Below the pieces are notes generated by a model. The model did not search any database, had not been told where the DNA came from, and saw nothing but the letters and a program-made list of their open reading frames with translations. Positions 1 through 9,052 of a stretch of DNA of 64,000 nt are shown here, in pieces; position 1 is the stretch's first letter, and each line of letters begins with the position of its first letter. The translations under genes and the position numbers were made by a program. The DNA lies in NCBI GenBank assembly GCA_024278755.1, contig JAJRSO010000069.1, positions 1 through 64,000 of the forward strand, written 5' to 3'. The DNA comes from Calditrichota bacterium (GTDB lineage Bacteria; Calditrichota; Calditrichia; Calditrichales; Calditrichaceae).

Positions 1-1308
1 GGCGGTGCCGCTGCCGGGCGTACTTAAATTTACCGTGCCGCTGTTTACAACCGCATTGTCGTACTGATCGTAGGCCGTTATCGTGTACGCGATGCCCGCG
101 CCCGCCGTCGTGCTTTGAGACGCGGACGGATTGAATCCGTAATAACTGACAGCCCCGGCAGTAACTGCGACACTCAATCCTCCGTCGGTAACAGTGGCAA
201 CGCTGCTTGAGTCTAAAACAGCGTCAAAAGTACCGGGATAGGTATTCCCGGTGGATGTGGTTTGTGGCATTCCCTGCGAAAAAAGGACACTCAGCGAATC
301 AATAACCTGAAAATCCGCCGTCTGGATGAGTAAAGAATCCGTACCTGCATCATAGCTCCAAACAGCGTACCCCTGTTCCGTCGGCTTTACAGTTGAATTT
401 TTAATGTAGGCCGATACGCCATTTATTAAAACCTGGGTTACACTGGGAGGAGCAGTTAACGGATTATGGAATGTAAAGCGGTCGGCTTTCCCTAATCCGG
501 CGGGACCCGTAGAGCTGATATTATAATACGTGTAAGTAAAGGTCTGATAATCCCCGGCAGAAACCTGCGTAGGTAAAATATTTGCCGTAGCGCTGCCATC
601 ATTATTTTTTGTATGGAATAAAATCGTTGTATATTGGGCAATATTTCCGGCACCCGTCCCGAAAAAATAGACATTATTTTCAGTAGACGAAGCCTTAATA
701 CCAATGGTAACATCGCCATTCGACCCGTCTAAATAGAAATCTTCAATCGTATTGTATTGGAATTTAATCAGATTTGTCGTTTCATAAAGCGTTGCGGAAA
801 AAATAATTAGGTTCGGCTGTGATAAGCCATCGTATGCTTCCCATTGCACAACGACTCTGCGATTTGGCGCATCGCCAAGCACTTTGTAATAGATGCCGCC
901 ATCTGCCTGCCCAACACCGCCATTGCTGCTGAGGTCCTGCCAAAAAACAGCCAGCATTGTATCCGGATTATTGGAAAAGGCTGTGACCCCGTCCACCGGA
1001 TAGGCATCCGTTTCTTCATGAAAACTAATCCAGCCGTTCGGTGAAATAAAAATACTGTCCTGAGTCGTACCGTAAAAGACAAATCCAAATGGGAGGGCAA
1101 TGCCCAAAGGCGCTTCTTCGTCATATTGTGCGCCGAAATAAGTAAGCATCGAAGCGCTGTCTTTAATATCTTCCCAATTATAAGGGACATTCACCGTCCC
1201 TTTGGAATCCGTCCACATATATCCAAACACATCGTCTCCGCCCTGGTCTGCATATATGTGGCCAACCATTAGCAAAAGGATAAAAACAAAGCCAAATCGT
1301 TTTGACAT
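1..1308 (-). CDS. Large secreted surface protein, C-terminus beyond window (partial)
   Basis: One frame stays open for 436 codons from an ATG at 1306-1308 to the left edge, so the gene is cut by the window. Residues 1-20 form a typical Sec signal peptide ending in HIYA before DQGGDD. Residues about 25-250 look like an all-beta secreted domain, rich in Tyr, Asn and Gly, with motifs such as FISPNGWISF and AVFWQDLSSNGG, of the nidogen-like or lectin-like kind seen on FCB-group surface proteins. Further on, AYDQYDNAVV and VNLSTPGSGTA resemble the start of invasin-type or Ig-like repeats, so the missing part may be a long repeat array. It is 20 bp downstream of the small secreted gene at 1329-1817 and probably co-transcribed. 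The ligand and function are unknown. Confidence 0.8.
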   Translation of the reverse strand, partial: MSKRFGFVFILLLMVGHIYADQGGDDVFGYMWTDSKGTVNVPYNWEDIKDSASMLTYFGAQYDEEAPLGIALPFGFVFYGTTQDSIFISPNGWISFHEETDAYPVDGVTAFSNNPDTMLAVFWQDLSSNGGVGQADGGIYYKVLGDAPNRRVVVQWEAYDGLSQPNLIIFSATLYETTNLIKFQYNTIEDFYLDGSNGDVTIGIKASSTENNVYFFGTGAGNIAQYTTILFHTKNNDGSATANILPTQVSAGDYQTFTYTYYNISSTGPAGLGKADRFTFHNPLTAPPSVTQVLINGVSAYIKNSTVKPTEQGYAVWSYDAGTDSLLIQTADFQVIDSLSVLFSQGMPQTTSTGNTYPGTFDAVLDSSSVATVTDGGLSVAVTAGAVSYYGFNPSASQSTTAGAGIAYTITAYDQYDNAVVNSGTVNLSTPGSGTA

Positions 1309-1328
1309 TTCTATCTACCTTAATTTCA

Positions 1329-1817
1329 TTATTTTATAGTTTGAAACAACCGCTTACTACCGATAAGTGCGGCGGTAGTGAACCCCTGCCCTGCCTGCGG
1401 TTGAATCTCTTTTAGCTCAATTCGGGCAGCATTGGTTGTTTTTCCTGAAATAAAAGACTGGAACTGCAATTGTATTTCTCCAGACACCAGTGTTTCGGCC
1501 GTAAATAAAAACAGAAGTCCGTCTTTCTGCCTGCTCCAGTGCACCATACCGGTTTTTTTCGGCGCGGTTTTAGCCTCTTTTAGCCATAACGGCCCGCTTT
1601 TTATAGAAACAGAAACCGGAGTGGATAAAACGCCGGCAGGAAGCTGAATAAAAAAACCGTTTTGCACTGTATTTGATAAATCAACCGTTACCAGCATTTC
1701 AAAATTATGTGTATCCGACAAAGTATTGGTAATATTTAACGCCGAACGCACATTCTGCGCCGATAATGAAACCGAAAGGAAAAGACCAATAAAAAGAAAT
1801 CGTTTATTAAACTTCAT
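1329..1817 (-). CDS. Small secreted protein of unknown function
   Basis: The frame is open to 1916, but the ATG at 1815-1817 is the better start: it has GGAG seven bases upstream and is followed directly by a signal peptide (MKFNKRFLFIGLFLSVSLSA, then Q). The product is 162 aa. The mature part is beta-rich, with alternating hydrophobic residues (FEMLVTVDLSNTV, GEIQLQFQSFISG), and could be a cohesin-like or Ig-like module, but I do not recognise the family. It lies directly upstream of the large surface protein gene, so the two probably form an operon and may act together at the cell surface. Confidence 0.65.
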   Translation of the reverse strand: MKFNKRFLFIGLFLSVSLSAQNVRSALNITNTLSDTHNFEMLVTVDLSNTVQNGFFIQLPAGVLSTPVSVSIKSGPLWLKEAKTAPKKTGMVHWSRQKDGLLFLFTAETLVSGEIQLQFQSFISGKTTNAARIELKEIQPQAGQGFTTAALIGSKRLFQTIK

Positions 1818-2013
1818 GGAAATTTCTCCATCTGTAAAAGCACCGGAGTAAACAGGGGTAGTACATATCCATCCCCTTTTATTCATGTCGATATTTTCGG
1901 GGAAAGATGCTAACAACCACTGTTTACACTGGATAAAATTAATTTATCTAAAACTGCTGAAAACAAAAACTTTGTTCCGTGTTTTTCCGCACATATAGCT
2001 TAAAAAACAATTT

Positions 2014-3753
2014 TCAGGAACGAAACCGTCGCATATTTTGGTTATTTTCAATCTGATCCAAAAAAATTTTTACAATTTCAGGATCAAATTGTTCTCCGGC
2101 AAACATACGTAAATTATCTTTAGAAACAGACGTTGGAAGCGCTTTTCGGTAGGGACGCGCTGATGTCATCGCATCGTATGAATTACAAACCGACAAAATC
2201 CTGGTTCCCAGTGAGAGCTCATCTTTCCCAACCTTATGCGGATATCCCCTGCCGTTATAAAATTCATGGTGGTGCAATGCCATATCAACAATCGTATCAT
2301 TAAATCCCGCTGCCTTAAGAATTTTAGAACCCTCTACGGCATGTTCAAGAATTTTTTCTTTAAGCACATAATTCGAATTGGAAAATTTTGCTCCGTTTAA
2401 AAGATATTTATCAGAAACAACCACTTTGCCAATATCGTGCAACAGCGCACCGGAGCTAAAATCGCTTATCTCTTTGGAAGATAACCCCATTTGTTTGGAA
2501 ATGATATTGACATAATTTGCCGTACGCATATTGTGCCCGCGGGAATAGATATATCTTGTTTCTAATGAGTTAAGCATCGCTTTCATGGTTTTGGAATAAA
2601 ACTCACGATAGTCGTGGGTCATCTGTGTCTGTTCCAGCACAAATGAAGTTTGATTGGCAATAATCGAAATCAGGCTGATATCATCTTTGCCAAACGGAGC
2701 GCCGCTTATCTTGCCGCCGATCATAAATAAAGCCGAGAGGTTGCCTCTTACAAAAACCGGACAGATTAAATCATTCTTAAAAATATTTAAAATTTTTATC
2801 TCATCCATATACAAATGGTTTCGCGGAATCTGGCTTACGAGAACCGGTTCCCGAATGGAGTTCAGTATTTCAATCAGATTACTATCCAGATAGAAGCGGA
2901 TTTTTTTTAGATCTACCGAGCGCAGCCCTTTTTGCAGATAATAACTAAAAAAATGGTTGTCTTTCTTTAAGCGGGTCATAAGCATGGCATGCTCGCTGCC
3001 AATTTGCCCAACGGCTGTCAAAATAAACGACATCAGCACTTCTTTGGCATCATTTTTAACTTTTAACTGGCCGCTAAGGCTAAGAATGTTTTGAATTTCT
3101 ATATCCCGTTTGCGAACATCTTTGTTTAATACTTCCGCATGCTGACGGCTTACCTTTAACTGGCGCTCCAGATTTTTTGCTTTGGTATGCAGCCGAACTT
3201 TCGAATCCTGCAACCCTCTCTGATGGTCCTGCATTTCGCGGATGGTATGTGCCGTCGTAAGCACACTACTCATTACCAGAATAAAAATAACCGCCTGCGC
3301 AATAAAGACAGTAATTGGTTGTTCAACGGTTCCGCTGATACCAAACATAAATGAAGAGACAATAAAAAGGCTGAAAAAGACGCTAAGAATTTGTTGCAGA
3401 TCTTTACCGCTAAAGAGCATGGGAATGCTAACCAGCGACAAAACGGGTAAAACCAAATAAAAAATATTCTGCGGAATAAAAGGGAAAATTAAAAAGAAAA
3501 ACACAGGAAGTTCGATGAACAATAGAATTTTAGCCGCGTTTTTTTCGAATTCTTTATTTACATAAATCGTACCCCAAAAGGCCGTTGTAAATACAGACAG
3601 AATAAAAGAAATCATCAGTATTTTAAATAGCAGACTACCGGATTGTGCGCCCGAAATAAAAAACAGGGAAAACAATAGCGCGCTGCCGGCTATCTTAAAA
3701 TAAAAAAAGAACTTTGACGGGTTCTCTTCGATATATTTATAAACTGTCTGCAT
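2014..3753 (-). CDS. Membrane HD-GYP cyclic-di-GMP phosphodiesterase with GAF domain
   Basis: This 579-aa protein should hydrolyse c-di-GMP. Residues about 15-180 carry five or six hydrophobic membrane segments, followed by a coiled coil at about 180-225, a GAF-like domain at about 240-380 and an HD-GYP domain at about 390-570. The metal-binding HD motif is visible as LLHDIGK near residue 438, and the GYP signature as HHEFYNGRGYP near 500, followed by the usual SVCNSYDAMTSARPYR stretch. All key motifs are present, so it should be active. It is the last gene of a series containing a diguanylate cyclase and a TPR protein and starts 7 bp after the TPR gene, which implies translational coupling. 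The signal sensed by the membrane and GAF parts is unknown. Confidence 0.9.
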   Translation of the reverse strand: MQTVYKYIEENPSKFFFYFKIAGSALLFSLFFISGAQSGSLLFKILMISFILSVFTTAFWGTIYVNKEFEKNAAKILLFIELPVFFFLIFPFIPQNIFYLVLPVLSLVSIPMLFSGKDLQQILSVFFSLFIVSSFMFGISGTVEQPITVFIAQAVIFILVMSSVLTTAHTIREMQDHQRGLQDSKVRLHTKAKNLERQLKVSRQHAEVLNKDVRKRDIEIQNILSLSGQLKVKNDAKEVLMSFILTAVGQIGSEHAMLMTRLKKDNHFFSYYLQKGLRSVDLKKIRFYLDSNLIEILNSIREPVLVSQIPRNHLYMDEIKILNIFKNDLICPVFVRGNLSALFMIGGKISGAPFGKDDISLISIIANQTSFVLEQTQMTHDYREFYSKTMKAMLNSLETRYIYSRGHNMRTANYVNIISKQMGLSSKEISDFSSGALLHDIGKVVVSDKYLLNGAKFSNSNYVLKEKILEHAVEGSKILKAAGFNDTIVDMALHHHEFYNGRGYPHKVGKDELSLGTRILSVCNSYDAMTSARPYRKALPTSVSKDNLRMFAGEQFDPEIVKIFLDQIENNQNMRRFRS

Positions 3754-3760
3754 ATTAAAA

Positions 3761-4909
3761 TTACCGTAAAATAGCCCTAAGAAGAATTAAAAATTCTTTG
3801 CCGTCATTTTCGACCAGTTTCTTGTTCTTTAGAGCTTTGTTAAATGACGGATTAATTTCCAGGGCTTTATCAAATTCACTCAGCGCCTGTAAAAACAGAT
3901 TCCTGCACTGGATAAGATGCACAACGCCTAAATTATTCCATAAATCCGCATAATTCGGATGTTTATCAATAGCGCTGCTTAAACGTCTTTCGAATTTTTT
4001 AATAATTCTATTATTTAAGCCTTTACCGCCATACATAAATTTTAAATAAAAATCCATTCCTATCAACCCCAGCACTTCACGGGGGAACACCTTATCCCGG
4101 TTATGCAACAGGATTTCCAAAGCATTTTCGATTTCCGAATTTTTTAGCGCTTCATCCAGTCTGCTGTATACGGCATTAAAAGCCGGAATATCCGCTTCGG
4201 TCAATTTTAATAACTGGTACTGTGCGCGTTCCAGACGAATGGAAGGCGGAGGCATTTTGGTATCGCTTTTATCGGCCAGCACGCTTTCCAGATATACGAT
4301 GGCAAGGTTGTATTGTGCTTTTGAATAATTGGGATTCAGACGAAGCGCTTCCTGAAAATTCTGCAAAGCATTAAAGTGCTGTTTTTGATTTAAATATGCC
4401 AATCCCAGATTATGATAAATATCCGCATAAGGGCGGCCTTTTTCGAGGGCGTGCTTTAAATAATTTACCGCTTTTATGTTTTGGCCGCTTAAAATATGCG
4501 CCAGCCCAAGATTATTAAGCGCTGAGGCGGAATCGGGATCGATTGAAAGCGCCGTTTCAAATTGCTGAATCGCGTCTTTCATCAGATTGTTATGCAAAAA
4601 AAGCAGACCCAGCTTAATATTAGAGGGAGCATGACGGAGTTTTTTCACTTTATCTGCAATTTGAAACATTAGATCAATTTCACCTACGGTTTCCTGATGC
4701 AAATCCGATACAATCCGGCGGATTCTCTGTTCCATAGATTCTTCGTCGCTGGCGCGCCTGCGTTCGAACTCTACGACCTGCGTCGTTATCAGCCGCCCCT
4801 CCTCAAACACTTCACAACGGGCCGCGCCTTTATTTAAACTGCTCGCTGTCTGGATATGAAATTTCCGTCCTTCGACGACAATGTTATCATTATATCCAAT
4901 ATCCGACAT
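3761..4909 (-). CDS. TPR repeat protein between cyclase and phosphodiesterase
   Basis: This is a 382-aa cytoplasmic protein with no signal peptide. Residues about 110-215 contain three clear TPR units with the usual pattern (ALNNLGLAHILSGQNIKAV, YHNLGLAYLNQKQHFNAL), and a fourth, more diverged unit lies at the C-terminus (about 320-370). Residues 1-75 form a separate small beta-type domain (VEGRKFHIQT, CEVFEEGRLITTQVVEFERR) that I associate only loosely with hypothetical proteins of other Gram-negative bacteria. Its position between a GGDEF and an HD-GYP gene suggests a scaffold for c-di-GMP enzymes, but that is inference from context. Confidence 0.75.
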   Translation of the reverse strand: MSDIGYNDNIVVEGRKFHIQTASSLNKGAARCEVFEEGRLITTQVVEFERRRASDEESMEQRIRRIVSDLHQETVGEIDLMFQIADKVKKLRHAPSNIKLGLLFLHNNLMKDAIQQFETALSIDPDSASALNNLGLAHILSGQNIKAVNYLKHALEKGRPYADIYHNLGLAYLNQKQHFNALQNFQEALRLNPNYSKAQYNLAIVYLESVLADKSDTKMPPPSIRLERAQYQLLKLTEADIPAFNAVYSRLDEALKNSEIENALEILLHNRDKVFPREVLGLIGMDFYLKFMYGGKGLNNRIIKKFERRLSSAIDKHPNYADLWNNLGVVHLIQCRNLFLQALSEFDKALEINPSFNKALKNKKLVENDGKEFLILLRAILR

Positions 4910-5071
4910 TAAATACCCTTTCTTCTCGTGCTGCCGCTTTAATTAAAATCCTATTTCCGTCCGTTACCAATAATACGATGAAACCGTTAAAAAGGCAACA
5001 TAACTACTTATTTTTTTTAGCCCTTATTGTTTACATTTTTTTAAATCGAAACCGGCGGTATTTTATATAAA

Positions 5072-6712
5072 TTATTTTTTATTCTTTTTTCCGGCCGGTT
5101 TATTTTCATAGAGCGTAAACATATTCCGGCCGGCCTGTTTCGAAGCGTATAATGCCGTATCGGCACACTTAACCAGCCCTTTAAAATCTTCGGCGTCATC
5201 CGGGAAGACAGCGCCCCCCAGGCTAATTGTCAAACGTCCGCCGGGCTGAACTTCTTCCCGGTAAAATCCGGCTTCTTCGATGCTGCTACGAATACGCTCG
5301 GCTAAGACATGCAGCGATTTTTTAGGCAGATCGGGCAATACGATGGAAAACTCTTCGCCGCCATAGCGGTTTACAATATCTTCGTCTCTCGAAACAGCGC
5401 GCAAAATCCTGCCGATACCACGTAGCGCTTCGTCTCCGGCCTGGTGCCCTAAACTATCATTGTAGTTCTTAAAATTATCGATATCCAGCATTAATAGGGA
5501 AACACAGGTTTTTCTTCGGCGGGAACGGTTTATCTCTTCTTTTAACCGCACTTCAAACGAACGGTAATTATTTAAATCGGTCATGGCGTCGGTTAGCGAC
5601 ATCTTTTTCACACTCTCATACATACGCGCATTGCTTACGGAAACGGAAATGATATTGATTAGAATACTGAACATTTGAATATCATTGGCATCAAAATCTC
5701 CGCCAAATAGTTTTTGTCCACAGCCGATAATTCCCAGCATTCGATCCGAATAGACAATAGGCGCCAGAATATAAATATGTTCCTTTTTTAAACGCGTCGT
5801 TAATTTTTCCATTTCGGGCAGCTGGGCAAGGTCGTCGGTATAAACAGGTTGTTTTCGTTTTGTCAGGTATTCTACAATGGGGGCATTCCATTCGATAAAA
5901 AACCCTTCGGAGTCGGCGCCAAATCCTTTGCTAAAATGCTGTAAATAGGCGCCTTCATCCGGCTGATTGAGCAGGGCAAACGATTTTTCGCAACCCAGCT
6001 GGCCCACTAAAATAAGCAAAGCCGAATTAATAAGTTGTTCCAGGTCTAAAATCGAATACAGTTCGCTGCTGATTTCCAGAATATTATTAATTTCGTAGGA
6101 ACGCCGGCGCAGGCTGCGATCGGCTTCCAATAGTTTTTGGCGTAAGGCATCCGTTTCATTTTGCAGAGAATCACTTTTAATACGCAGTTGTTCCAAAGCT
6201 GTCCGACCCTGAAGGGCCGTTACAGACCGGCGGATAAAGGTTATTAAAACATCTATCGTTTTTTTAGACTGACCGCTCATTTCTTCGAGCAATAACAACA
6301 TATAATAGCGTTGGTTTATGCAAAACAGAAAGCCAGACTGAAACAATTCGGCTTGCGCCGAATCCAGGATATGCCGGATTAGAGGATTACTTTTTTGTAG
6401 GTCATAAACGCCTGTATCGTCCGCTAAAAAATACAATTGGCGGGTAACTGCAATATGCCGCTGACGGGATTGGTTTGCGCTGTGCCAGATTTTATCGTTT
6501 GATTCATTATACAAAAAAAGTATCGAAAGACCGGATTGATCAATAACAGCCTGAATGCCTTCAACCATTTTCCGGTGAAATATTTCCGCCGATATTTTCT
6601 CTTCGGAATACGCTTCGAACGCATTAAAAACAACATGCAATACCGATAACAGGGTGGCCTCTTTATGCGTACCACTCGCGTTAAGTGTAAATAACCGTTT
6701 TAAATTAAACAT
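5072..6712 (-). CDS. GAF-GGDEF diguanylate cyclase
   Basis: This 546-aa protein is predicted to make c-di-GMP from two GTP. Residues 1-170 are a helical or GAF-like sensory region, about 170-215 a coiled coil, about 220-365 a second GAF domain and about 370-535 the GGDEF domain. The active site reads RYGGEEF near residue 449, a functional variant. The inhibitory site is also present: RDED lies exactly five residues before GGEEF, so product inhibition is expected. There are no membrane segments, so it should be cytoplasmic and respond to soluble signals. It follows the sigma-54 activator gene by 35 bp and precedes the TPR and HD-GYP genes. Confidence 0.9.
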   Translation of the reverse strand: MFNLKRLFTLNASGTHKEATLLSVLHVVFNAFEAYSEEKISAEIFHRKMVEGIQAVIDQSGLSILFLYNESNDKIWHSANQSRQRHIAVTRQLYFLADDTGVYDLQKSNPLIRHILDSAQAELFQSGFLFCINQRYYMLLLLEEMSGQSKKTIDVLITFIRRSVTALQGRTALEQLRIKSDSLQNETDALRQKLLEADRSLRRRSYEINNILEISSELYSILDLEQLINSALLILVGQLGCEKSFALLNQPDEGAYLQHFSKGFGADSEGFFIEWNAPIVEYLTKRKQPVYTDDLAQLPEMEKLTTRLKKEHIYILAPIVYSDRMLGIIGCGQKLFGGDFDANDIQMFSILINIISVSVSNARMYESVKKMSLTDAMTDLNNYRSFEVRLKEEINRSRRRKTCVSLLMLDIDNFKNYNDSLGHQAGDEALRGIGRILRAVSRDEDIVNRYGGEEFSIVLPDLPKKSLHVLAERIRSSIEEAGFYREEVQPGGRLTISLGGAVFPDDAEDFKGLVKCADTALYASKQAGRNMFTLYENKPAGKKNKK

Positions 6713-6747
6713 CCGGAAGAACCCCGAAAGTAAAAGAGAATCAGCGC

Positions 6748-7687
6748 TTATTTCAGCAACTTTCGTACTGTTTTTATATCTGCCTTTAAAATCCGGGCAG
6801 TTAACTTTTTATTATTTTCGCTGATTTTGTAGATATATTTAGTATAATCTTTTTTTATTTGATCTAAAGTTTTGTATCGAGACGCGCCTAATAAAAGAAC
6901 GCTCTCTGCAGAATCAAACATTACGGTGGGTAAATCATCTATTTCGATGGTTTTTTTTTTTGGAAATCATCAACACTTCAACAACATTTTGCACTTCCCG
7001 AATATTGCCCGGCCATAAATAGTGCTCTAAAACATCGAGTACCAAAGGATTTATTTTAGGAAAGGGGATTTTTTTTTGCTCCACGTATCGGTGTATAAAA
7101 AGATTAAAAAAAAGAGCAATATCCTCCTTACGTTCCCGCAACGGAGGAAGATAAAGTTCGAATGTATTTAAACGGAAATATAGGTCTCTGCGGAACTTGT
7201 GTTCTTCCACGGCACGGTTAATATCTGTATTTGTGGCAGCTATAATGCGGGCATTTATTTTTTCGGATTTGGTACCGCCAACCGGATAGTATTCCTTTTC
7301 ATCCACCACTTTTAGCAATTTTGCCTGAAGGTGCATAGGAATTTCACCGATTTCATCTAACAGGATAGTGCCTTTTTGGGCGGTAAAAAACTTGCCGACA
7401 CTATCCTTATAGGCCCCGGTAAAAGCGCCTTTGAGAACGCCGAACAGTTCGGCTTCTAAAAGATTTTCGGGAATAGCGGCGCAGTTGATATGGACAAAAG
7501 GTTCTGATTTACGCCCAGACTGAAAGTGAATATGGCGGGCTAATTCTGTTTTTCCGCTTCCGGTTTCACCGGTAATTAAAACGGGGAGTTCTGTTTCGGC
7601 AATTTTATGTACCTTATCCAGCATAGCGGCAACAGCCGGATTTTTAGTTAAGTACTCATTTTGCCGAATTTTTTTTTTACGAACCAT
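6748..7687 (-). CDS. PspF-like sigma-54 activator, frameshifted at an 11-A run
   Basis: This is an enhancer-binding ATPase with no N-terminal sensor domain. Residues about 20-245 form the AAA+ core, with Walker A GETGSGKT, the sigma-54 contact loop GAFTGA, DEIGE and WPGNIREVQN. As written, the reading frame stops at 6935, a few codons after an uninterrupted run of 11 A (complement of 6951-6961). Removing one A joins the core to a further 67 codons ending at TAA 6748. That tail has the usual TIEIDDLP linker and a Fis-type helix-turn-helix (NNKKLTARILKADIKTVRKL), giving a 312-aa protein. The short form would therefore lack DNA binding. A second run of 10 A lies directly after the third codon. 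There is no obvious Shine-Dalgarno sequence before the ATG at 7687. Slippage, phase variation, real decay or a sequencing error are all possible. Confidence 0.85.
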
Positions 7688-7753
7688 ACAATTATCAATG
7701 TGCTTACGGACAGAATCCTGTACGCTTATTTTGTTCTGGTGTGTCTGCCGGAA

Positions 7754-9040
7754 TCAAAACCCTTTTTTTATATCTATGGGAACGGTTTTTTTCAATTCTT
7801 TAATCCATTCCGAATATTTTGTTTCCATTTTATGATTGAGAGCCATTTGTTCGATGCGTCCCCAGTCTTTTTCCAGCGTAAAGGTTCGGGCGGCCTGGCG
7901 GTCGTTCAATTTAACAATATGATATCCGAAGTCGGTTTTAAAGGGAGCGCTGATTTCTCCCGGCTTCATTTTTTCTACAACCGTTTTAAACTGCGGAATA
8001 ACCATTTGATCCACTTCAAAAATACCAAGGTGGCCGTTGTCTTTGGTTACATTGTCATCTTCGGAATATTTCAGCGCAAGGCTATCAAAATCCGCTCCCG
8101 CCAGCGCTTGCTCTCGGATCTCATTTAACTTATCGATTACACGCTGTTCGTCGGCCTCGGTGGGCGTAACCCGTACCAAAATATGACGGGTATCTATTTT
8201 TTCTCCCCGGCGTTCAATCATCTGAATGATATGAAAACCAAACTGCGTTTGAACAATATCCGATATTTCTCCGTCTTTTAACTGATAGGCTGCCGCTTCA
8301 AATTCCGGCACAAAATCCCCCCGGCTGATCATCCCAAGGTCTCCTCCACGCTGCGCCGAAGCGGGATCGTCGGAATATTTTTCGGCTTCTTTGGCAAAAT
8401 CTGCGCCGTTTTTAATAGCTTCGTATATTTTACTTATTTTTTTAAAGGCTTCATCCTGAGAAGAATCCGAGGCTTTTACAAGCATCAGAATATGGCTGAT
8501 ATCCACTGTTTCTTTAAGATCGGGCAGACTGTCTTTGTACACTTTATAAAAGGCTTCAACCGCCCTGCGCGATACTTTTAAATCTCTTAGTTTAGCAGCG
8601 CGAACCTGCTCCACCAGAAGCTGTTCTTTAATAACCTTACGCGTATCATGTTTAATTTTTTTCATAGAGCTGCCAAACACTTTTTCCAGCTTATCTTCCG
8701 AACCGGTCTGACCGATTAAATACCGTATCCGTTCATCCACTTTCTGATCCAGCATCGCCTCGTCCACCTGCAGCGTATCCTCTTCGGCCTTGGCCAGTAA
8801 TAGCTTTTGTTCAATCAGCTTTTCCATTGTTTGTAATTTTAACCTGTTGAGCAACTGCTGATTATTCTTTACATCGATCCTGTTTTGTACCACATAACTT
8901 TGGACATATTGCTGAATCTCTGAGCGCAGGATAATTTCTTTACCAACAATGGCTGCTATCCCGTCCACTAATTGCTGTGCCTGTACTGTAGTGAAAAACA
9001 GAGGTAGCATAAGAATGCTTCTTAATACGAATGTACGCAT
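7754..9040 (-). CDS. surA: SurA-type periplasmic peptidyl-prolyl isomerase
   Basis: This 428-aa periplasmic chaperone should help outer-membrane proteins fold. It has a signal peptide (MRTFVLRSILMLPLFFTTVQA), a SurA-type N-terminal region (IAAIVGKEIILRSEI) and two consecutive parvulin domains at about 175-275 and 285-390. Each shows family hallmarks: HILMLVK with FGFHIIQM, and HILVRV with FGYHIVKL. Its length matches E. coli SurA. It is 12 bp downstream of the interrupted PPIase gene and is the third PPIase gene in a row. The usual partner lptD is not nearby. Confidence 0.92.
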   Translation of the reverse strand: MRTFVLRSILMLPLFFTTVQAQQLVDGIAAIVGKEIILRSEIQQYVQSYVVQNRIDVKNNQQLLNRLKLQTMEKLIEQKLLLAKAEEDTLQVDEAMLDQKVDERIRYLIGQTGSEDKLEKVFGSSMKKIKHDTRKVIKEQLLVEQVRAAKLRDLKVSRRAVEAFYKVYKDSLPDLKETVDISHILMLVKASDSSQDEAFKKISKIYEAIKNGADFAKEAEKYSDDPASAQRGGDLGMISRGDFVPEFEAAAYQLKDGEISDIVQTQFGFHIIQMIERRGEKIDTRHILVRVTPTEADEQRVIDKLNEIREQALAGADFDSLALKYSEDDNVTKDNGHLGIFEVDQMVIPQFKTVVEKMKPGEISAPFKTDFGYHIVKLNDRQAARTFTLEKDWGRIEQMALNHKMETKYSEWIKELKKTVPIDIKKGF

Positions 9041-9052
9041 ACGAAATACCTT

